NCBI GenBank assembly: GCA_014803505.1
Contig: JAAVBM010000108.1
Coordinates: 1 to 39,751, forward strand
Length of the DNA stretch: 39,751 bases
Source of the DNA: a bacterium
GTDB lineage: Bacteria; Cyanobacteriota; Vampirovibrionia; Gastranaerophilales; Gastranaerophilaceae
Direction: 5' to 3'
Position 1 is the stretch's first letter. Each line of letters begins with the position of its first letter. The notes under the pieces were generated by a model, which did no database searches, had not been told where the DNA came from, and saw only the letters and a program-made list of their open reading frames with translations. Below, piece by piece: positions 34,575-39,751 of this stretch. The position numbers and the translations under genes were made by a program.

Positions 34575-35579
34575 ATGAGTTTAACAGTATATTTAGGGAT
34601 AGATGTTGGTTCTGTTACAACAAAATTAGCGTTGGTTGATGAAACTGGAAAATACGTTGACAGCGTTATGTTAAAAACTGCCGGAAAACCGGTTCTTGCT
34701 GTTCAAACAGGACTAAATAATTTATATTCAAAAAGATTAACAGAATATGACGTAAAAGGTGTTGGTACAACTGGTTCAGGAAGAGCACTTGCAGGCTCAT
34801 TGGTTGGTGCCGATGTTGTTAAAAATGAAATTACAGCACACGCAGTTGCTGCAAGTACTAATATTCCGGGAGTTCAAACAATTCTTGAAATCGGCGGACA
34901 AGACAGTAAAATTATTATCCTTCGTGATGGTATCGTTACAGACTTTGCTATGAATACAGTTTGTGCAGCCGGTACAGGTTCGTTCTTAGACCATCAGGCT
35001 CAAAGGTTAAATGTTCCGATTGAAGAATTTGGACCAACAGCACTAAAATCAACAAACCCTGCTCGTATTGCAGGAAGATGCGGTGTTTTCGCAGAAAGTG
35101 ACTTAATTCACAAACAACAATTAGGTTATCCTGTTGAAGATTTATTATACGGTCTATGCCAAGCTCTTGTAAGAAACTACTTAAGTAACCTTGCTTTAGG
35201 TAAAGAACTTCTTCCTACAGTATCTTTCCAAGGTGGCGTAGCTACAAATACTGGTATGGTAAAAGCTTTTGAAGAAGCTTTAAACACCAAAATTGTTGTT
35301 CCTGAAAATCACCAAACAATGGGAGCTATAGGTGCAGCTTTATTAGCAATGGAAAATCATCAATATACTGAAGCACCTACAAAATTCAAAGGTTGGAACG
35401 TTGCAGATATGCATTTTTCATCAATAACTTGTGCTTGCACAGGATGTTCTAACAATTGTGAAGTTATTACTATTGTTGAAGGTGTAAACGAAGTTCAACA
35501 CGTTGAAAAAATAAAAGATGTTAAGGGTAATATCATAGCAAGATGGGGTGGAACCTGCGGTCGCTGGGATATAAGCTAG
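34575..35579 (+). CDS. Acyl-CoA dehydratase activase (BadF/HgdC family)
   Basis: This 334-residue ASKHA-fold ATPase activates 2-hydroxyacyl-CoA dehydratases or benzoyl-CoA reductases by ATP-driven electron transfer. YLGIDVGSVTTKLALVD, EIGGQDSKIIIL and TDFAMNTVC are the nucleotide blocks. C130 (VCAAGTG) and C169 (GRCGVFAESD) are 39 apart, as for the bridging [4Fe-4S] ligands in HgdC. The C-terminal tail adds CACTGCSNNCE. No dehydratase subunits follow; instead a small lineage-specific gene lies 11 bp downstream. Such enzymes are oxygen-sensitive, which suggests anaerobic life. Confidence 0.9.
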   Translation: MSLTVYLGIDVGSVTTKLALVDETGKYVDSVMLKTAGKPVLAVQTGLNNLYSKRLTEYDVKGVGTTGSGRALAGSLVGADVVKNEITAHAVAASTNIPGVQTILEIGGQDSKIIILRDGIVTDFAMNTVCAAGTGSFLDHQAQRLNVPIEEFGPTALKSTNPARIAGRCGVFAESDLIHKQQLGYPVEDLLYGLCQALVRNYLSNLALGKELLPTVSFQGGVATNTGMVKAFEEALNTKIVVPENHQTMGAIGAALLAMENHQYTEAPTKFKGWNVADMHFSSITCACTGCSNNCEVITIVEGVNEVQHVEKIKDVKGNIIARWGGTCGRWDIS

Positions 35580-35590
35580 GATAAAATTAT

Positions 35591-36265
35591 ATGCAAAATT
35601 TTGGGTCAAACCCGCAAAAAATATCCAGAACTTCTATATTAACAGAATTATCTAACGGTATTTCTGAACTAGGAGAAGCATTTGCTGTCATTTTAAATGA
35701 TATGGTAGTTCAAAGCGGAATTACAAATCCTAAAGCTGAAATCTTTGATGTAGTTCCCGAATCTTGGAGAAAACTTGCGGGTAAACCCGATAAAACACCT
35801 CTAGATATTGAAAAATTAGATGAAGAATTCAAAAGTTCTGTTCAAATTTTGGCTGAGTCTTATTTGTTATTTATTGCAAGAGAAACAGAAAATTCCACAG
35901 GAAAAATAGAATATTTGCAATATGAAAAATTTTTAATGAAATACAGATTCGGGCATTACGACGTCATGAACAGACCTGAATATATTCAAAAAGTTAAACT
36001 TCAAATAAAAAATGCCTTTAATAAATTAGCTTCACATGGAGAATCTTCCGGCGATAATTTAATAGACAAAAAAGATATGGCGGCTTTCATTTATGCTATT
36101 TCAACTAAATCTAAAAGAGATAGTAATAATAAATTCCTAGGCTTTGAAATAAATGGTCTGATAAAACCGGAAGACTATGCAGCTAATGAACACGATCTAT
36201 TTGAACCAGACGATAATCTATTTTCTGTAAAACTAAGAGTCGCTTATAAAATATTAAACAACTAA
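35591..36265 (+). CDS. Unknown protein with EF-hand-like loops
   Basis: This 224-residue helical cytoplasmic protein has no signal peptide. Two 12-residue stretches resemble EF-hand loops: TENSTGKIEYLQ (about residues 96-107), and ESSGDNLIDKKD (about 151-162), which has acidic or polar residues at loop positions 1, 3, 5, 9 and 12 and Ile at 8. The pairing and spacing are suggestive, but the first loop lacks the acidic ends. No ribosome site is obvious. It starts 11 bp after the activase stop, so it is probably co-transcribed. Confidence 0.7.
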   Translation: MQNFGSNPQKISRTSILTELSNGISELGEAFAVILNDMVVQSGITNPKAEIFDVVPESWRKLAGKPDKTPLDIEKLDEEFKSSVQILAESYLLFIARETENSTGKIEYLQYEKFLMKYRFGHYDVMNRPEYIQKVKLQIKNAFNKLASHGESSGDNLIDKKDMAAFIYAISTKSKRDSNNKFLGFEINGLIKPEDYAANEHDLFEPDDNLFSVKLRVAYKILNN

Positions 36266-36283
36266 AATTAAACAGAGGTCTAT

Positions 36284-36958
36284 ATGAAAAAGATTTTAAT
36301 TTCATTATTTCTAATCTTACTATTTAGCAGTAACCAGAGTGCTTTTGCACTTAAAGAAATTGTCAGCTTGGATGAAACAGAAAATCAACCTACAAAAATT
36401 GAAACAACCAAAACTGCACCTTTAGAAATTGCTATAAACTTCGATTGGCTTGATATATCTCAAGCTCAAAGAGATGAAAATATTGAACATTATAAAAACT
36501 TATTGTTCGAAAATAATGAAAGCAAAATTTATTTCACCAAAGAAGAATTCAAAAAAGAATTTGCAAAATTCAAAAAAGATAAATCTTACAAATACCATTA
36601 TATGCTAACAAATGAAGGTGTAACCGAAGATGAGGAAGCAAAATATTGCGCTTTTTATTCAAAAGGCAAAACTCTTTTGATATACGCAATACAATACAAA
36701 AATAATCCTACAAATGCGTTTTATTACTCAGCTTTTGGAAAACTTTATTACACAGATATAACATCAAAAGAATATCCAAATTTCCCATACACATCAATGC
36801 AGTATAACAGAAATGGAAAACTTAAAAGTGCAATTTATTTCTTATCCAACGATTTGCAATATATGTATGATGGAAATAAAGAATTCCAAGGAATTTGGTA
36901 CAAAGACACAATGTATGATCGTAACGGAAAAAATACGCTAACTCGTTCTAATTGGTAA
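36284..36958 (+). CDS. Exported protein of unknown function
   Basis: This 224-residue protein has a signal peptide (MKKILISLFLILLFSSNQSA, then FA). A Lys/Glu-rich helical part (about 70-110) leads to a beta-rich C-terminus with repeats of the YNRNGKLKSAIYF and MYDRNGKNTLTRS type, which loosely resemble MORN or antitoxin-like 'NGK' repeats. No catalytic residues stand out. It is 18 bp after the EF-hand-like gene and ends the rightward group. The stop is 4 bp from the convergent Nif3 gene. Confidence 0.7.
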   Translation: MKKILISLFLILLFSSNQSAFALKEIVSLDETENQPTKIETTKTAPLEIAINFDWLDISQAQRDENIEHYKNLLFENNESKIYFTKEEFKKEFAKFKKDKSYKYHYMLTNEGVTEDEEAKYCAFYSKGKTLLIYAIQYKNNPTNAFYYSAFGKLYYTDITSKEYPNFPYTSMQYNRNGKLKSAIYFLSNDLQYMYDGNKEFQGIWYKDTMYDRNGKNTLTRSNW

Positions 36959-36962
36959 ATTA

Positions 36963-37652
36963 TTAATAATTAAACGGACTTTTTTCGTCTGCAAAAACAA
37001 CTTCAACATTATTTCCAATCAAATCTTTTAATACAGGTAAAACAAGTATTTCAGATTCAAAATGTCCAACATCTACGACAACAATATTTGAATCTAACGC
37101 AGTATGGAATTTCAAATCACCTGTAACAAAACAATCTGCCCCAAATTGTTGTGCATCCTTGATAAATTCTGAACCACTTCCGGCACAAAAAGCTATTCTC
37201 TTAATTTCGGAAACAGACTTATTATTTACATATCTAAGATTTGGTGAAATCTCTTTGAGTTTTTGTATAAAATCATCTAATAAAATTGAATTATCAAAAG
37301 TCACAAAACGCAAATACTCATGTTCTAATTTATTATCTGATTCAAACCCAAGAACTTTTATCATTGTATCTGTAGTACCACCTTTGGCTTTATCAAGATT
37401 TGTATGCGCACTATAAATATCGATATCTGCCCATTCTAAAGGAACAAAAAACAACGGATGATGAGAAATTATCATATCACAATTTTGAGATTTAGCCTGT
37501 TGAATTATATTATCAGTTACAGTTAAACATAACATTATCTTTGAAACATCAATTTTAGAAGTTTCAACCTCAAATCCAACGCAATCCCAAGGTTCTGCAG
37601 ATTCTTTGGGTGCAAATTGTTCTATATTTTTTATAATTTCATATTTATTCAT
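36963..37652 (-). CDS. Nif3-family dinuclear-metal protein
   Basis: This 229-residue Nif3/YbgI family protein has metal ligands in ISHHPLFF and VVDVGHFESE, with SAHTNLDKAKGGTTD between them. WDCVGFEV near residue 22 matches the family's 'WDNVGLQVG' block. Relatives have been annotated as GTP cyclohydrolase I type 2, but a settled function is lacking. It lacks the long insert domain. Its ATG overlaps the end of coaBC by 8 bp. It is the last gene of the gmk run. Confidence 0.88.
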   Translation of the reverse strand: MNKYEIIKNIEQFAPKESAEPWDCVGFEVETSKIDVSKIMLCLTVTDNIIQQAKSQNCDMIISHHPLFFVPLEWADIDIYSAHTNLDKAKGGTTDTMIKVLGFESDNKLEHEYLRFVTFDNSILLDDFIQKLKEISPNLRYVNNKSVSEIKRIAFCAGSGSEFIKDAQQFGADCFVTGDLKFHTALDSNIVVVDVGHFESEILVLPVLKDLIGNNVEVVFADEKSPFNY

Positions 37653-38820
37653 TTATATACTCTAAAATTTGTCTTGCTATAGTTGCTTTCGAAGCTTTTG
37701 AAAATTTCTTACATTCACCGCTGCCGGAAAGTATTGTCACTTCATTATCATCAGAAGCGAACCCGATATCATTACGTGAAATATCATTTGCCACAAGAAA
37801 ATCACAACCTTTTTTACTAATTTTTTCTTTAGCATTTTCAAGTAAATTTTCAGACTCTGCACAAAAACCAACAATAATTTGATTAGATTTTTTCTCACAA
37901 AGCTCCTTTAAAATATCAGGATTTTTAATGAATTCCAAAGTCAAAGTATCATCAGAAGATTTCTTCATCTTATTTTCTGAATAATTTTTTATTCGATAAT
38001 CAGCAACGGCTGCAGCCATAATAACGATATCAGTTGATTCAAATTCATCATTCAAAGCATTTTGCATTTCAATAGCTGACTTAACTTTTATAATCTTGTA
38101 AGGAGCTTCAAAATCTTTAGTAGTAATTAAAACAACATCTGCGCCCATTGATTTTGCAGCATTAGCAATAGCAAACCCCATCTTACCTGATGAATAATTA
38201 GAAATATAGCGAACAGGATCGATATCTTCAATTGTTCCACCTGAAGTAATAATAACTTTTTTATCCTTTAAAATTTCACTGAAACTCAAAGCTTCAACAA
38301 CAGAATTATAAATTTTATCAAGCGAACAAAGTCTGCCTTTTCCTAAGTAACCACAAGCTAAAAACCCACTCTCAGGCTCAAGAATTTCTATACCACGAGA
38401 TTTAAGTTTGCTCAGATTTTCTTTAATGACTTGATTATTCCACATATTACAATTCATAGCAGGCGCAATAATCATTTTTTTATTATAAGCACAAGCTATT
38501 GATGTTAAAAGATTATCAGCATACCCGTTTGCGATTTTTGAAATAGTATTAGCAGTAGCAGGAGCAATGACCATCACATCTGCTTCATCAGCAAGAGAAA
38601 TATGTTCGGGCTTCCACTCTTTCACATCAAATTCTTGAATATAAACTTCATTTTGACTTAAATTTTGCAAAGTTAATTTCGTTACAAAATTCAAAGCATT
38701 AGGAGTACAAACGACTTTTACATTTGCTCCATTTTTCTTGAAATTTCTAATCAATTCACAAATTTTATAAGCTGCAATACCACCTGTAACACCAACTAAA
38801 ATAGTTTTACCACTAAGCAT
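37645..38820 (-). CDS. coaBC: CoaBC: phosphopantothenoylcysteine synthetase/decarboxylase
   Basis: This bifunctional cytoplasmic flavoenzyme of coenzyme A synthesis joins cysteine to 4'-phosphopantothenate and decarboxylates the product. It has 391 residues. The CoaC half (1-185) has GGIAAYK, the catalytic His in EHISLADEADVMVIAPATAN and the PAMNCNMW motif. The CoaB half has ITSGGTIEDIDPVRYISNYS and AAVADYRIKN. It overlaps gmk and the Nif3 gene by 8 bp each. The usual rpoZ between gmk and coaBC is absent here. Confidence 0.96.
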   Translation of the reverse strand: MLSGKTILVGVTGGIAAYKICELIRNFKKNGANVKVVCTPNALNFVTKLTLQNLSQNEVYIQEFDVKEWKPEHISLADEADVMVIAPATANTISKIANGYADNLLTSIACAYNKKMIIAPAMNCNMWNNQVIKENLSKLKSRGIEILEPESGFLACGYLGKGRLCSLDKIYNSVVEALSFSEILKDKKVIITSGGTIEDIDPVRYISNYSSGKMGFAIANAAKSMGADVVLITTKDFEAPYKIIKVKSAIEMQNALNDEFESTDIVIMAAAVADYRIKNYSENKMKKSSDDTLTLEFIKNPDILKELCEKKSNQIIVGFCAESENLLENAKEKISKKGCDFLVANDISRNDIGFASDDNEVTILSGSGECKKFSKASKATIARQILEYINE

Positions 38821-39388
38821 TTAGCCCAAGCTCCTTACGGGTAATTTCTTCAACTTCGGCAATTGCACGTTCCAAATCATCATTAACAACAACATAATCA
38901 TATTGTTTAGCGCGTTCCAATTCAACTTTTGCTTCAGCCAATCTACGTTGAATAGTTTCTTCATCTTCGGTATTGCGACCACGCAAGCGCCTTTCCAATT
39001 CGTCAACGCCTTGCCCTGGAGGAGCAATAAATATCAAAACAGCTTCCGGCATTTTTTGTTTAACCTGAATCGCGCCTTGAGTTTCTATTTCTAAGATTAT
39101 ATTCAATCCTTCTTCAAACTTTTGTTTTATAAATTTTTTCTTAGTTCCATAAAAATTCCCTGCGAATTGAGCATATTCGAGGAATTTATCATCCGCAATA
39201 CATTTTTCAAATTCTTCTTTAGACAAGAAGAAATAATTAACGCCATCAATTTCACCTGTACGAGGTTTTCTTGTTGTACAGGAAACTGAAAGCATAAATT
39301 CTTCGGAATTTCTTGCCATAAATTCTTTTAAAACAGTGCCTTTACCGACACCGGAACATCCGGATATTACAAACAATTTTTTATTCAT
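38813..39388 (-). CDS. gmk: Guanylate kinase
   Basis: This cytoplasmic enzyme phosphorylates GMP to GDP with ATP. It has 191 residues. The P-loop GCSGVGKGT is at 10-18, the GMP-binding block SCTTRKPRTGEIDGVNYFF follows, and the lid is RLRGRNTEDEETIQRRL. There is no Shine-Dalgarno sequence: a TATAAT box ends 6 nt before the ATG, so the mRNA may be leaderless. It is the first gene of a tightly overlapping run with coaBC and the Nif3 gene. Confidence 0.96.
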   Translation of the reverse strand: MNKKLFVISGCSGVGKGTVLKEFMARNSEEFMLSVSCTTRKPRTGEIDGVNYFFLSKEEFEKCIADDKFLEYAQFAGNFYGTKKKFIKQKFEEGLNIILEIETQGAIQVKQKMPEAVLIFIAPPGQGVDELERRLRGRNTEDEETIQRRLAEAKVELERAKQYDYVVVNDDLERAIAEVEEITRKELGLNA

Positions 39389-39400
39389 AGATTGATTATA
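39389..39400 (-). promoter_or_regulatory. -10 box directly before gmk
   Basis: TATAAT on the minus strand (39395-39400) is separated from the ATG at 39388 by 6 nt, with no ribosome site between. No convincing -35 box is seen at normal spacing. Confidence 0.5.
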
Positions 39401-39443
39401 CTATGAAGATGCAAAAAATAAATAACATATTTATTAATCTCTA

Positions 39444-39751
39444 TTTACATAAACTATATTAGAGGTAAATATCTAATCGATATTTAATAAAAGGGGTTTC
39501 AGGGGAATCCCCTGATGACTCGAGCCATTTAATCAAGCGTGTTTTTCTTTTTCGGTTCTACTTTTTCTTTTTGCGTCGCAATCAAAAAGAAAAAGTGAAC
39601 AAAGAATATTCTTTATTAAAAATAGTTTTAGCTCCTTCATTTCTTTCTCTACTTGGTTGTTCGCACTAAACGGGACTACAGTCAAAAGCTCAACGCTTTC
39701 GCCTTGCGCCCTCTGCTCACAATCCGCTTTATTGCGAGTAGAAGAGAAAGA
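39444..39751. mobile_element. Second copy of the repeat family, different interior, cut by the window end
   Basis: The end at 39444-39487 matches the element at 10859-11123 (its 11081-11124 end, inverted) at 41 of 44 positions. A GGGG-rich hairpin follows in both copies (TCAGGGG/CCCCTGA at 39499-39515 here). The far part TTTATTGCGAGTA at about 39731-39743 and the AGAGAAA tract match the complement of 10954-10978 in the first copy. The interior between these blocks is unrelated and longer. No open frame is seen. This accounts for the gene-free stretch 39389-39751. Confidence 0.65.
39560..39596. other. Perfect 14-bp hairpin inside the second element
   Basis: ACTTTTTCTTTTTG (39560-39573) and CAAAAAGAAAAAGT (39583-39596) flank a 9-nt loop CGTCGCAAT. 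The stem is A/T only with pyrimidine/purine strand bias, unlike the terminators in this window. Confidence 0.75.

Overview
The window is strongly AT-rich, densely coded DNA from a bacterial chromosome. It holds about 38 credible protein genes, one tRNA and two copies of an intergenic repeat family. Four things fit an anaerobic, gut-type, Gram-negative-like lineage such as the non-photosynthetic cyanobacterial relatives (Gastranaerophilales / Melainabacteria): the base composition, a PilT-type ATPase, a GH57 alpha-glucan enzyme, and an acyl-CoA dehydratase activase beside many small lineage-specific proteins. This placement is an inference from gene content and sequence style. No rRNA or other decisive marker lies in the window.

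Layout. 1-7205 is a leftward block: an HD-GYP phosphodiesterase, a secreted TPR protein, two LuxR-type response regulators, a pentapeptide-repeat protein, then dapB and asd (diaminopimelate/lysine/threonine branch). 7206-10802 holds a zinc-ribbon protein, a small metalloprotease and the class A penicillin-binding protein. 10803-11197 has no gene but carries a 265-bp element with perfect 17-bp terminal inverted repeats and a chain of hairpins. 11198-16403 is metabolic: an FAD protein, a GshB-like ATP-grasp enzyme, a UPF0173 hydrolase, ribD and an isocitrate-dehydrogenase-family enzyme. 16488-19671 is an accessory patch: an unrecognised 451-residue protein behind a sigma28-like promoter, a 58-residue protein, a GNAT protein and a JAMM-like protein. 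19672-20162 has tRNA-Asp and a duplicated tRNA 3' end with its terminator. 20163-24095 holds the GH57 enzyme, an XRE regulator, a glycosyltransferase whose promoter sits inside a large dyad, and a lytic transglycosylase. 24345-31384 holds comEC, pilT, recO and an M16 protease. 31421-34157 is a leftward run of an NTF2-like protein, lspA, rluD and a LapA-like protein. 34311-36958 holds a small protein, the dehydratase activase and two lineage-specific proteins. 36963-39388 is gmk-coaBC-Nif3. 39389-39751 holds a second, internally different copy of the repeat family, cut by the window edge.

The most interesting signals are non-coding. They are the modular hairpin-rich repeat family with conserved ends and variable interiors, the sigma28-like promoter in front of an unknown protein, two regulatory dyads, and several genes whose -10 box sits 6-8 nt before the ATG with no Shine-Dalgarno sequence, which suggests leaderless mRNAs.
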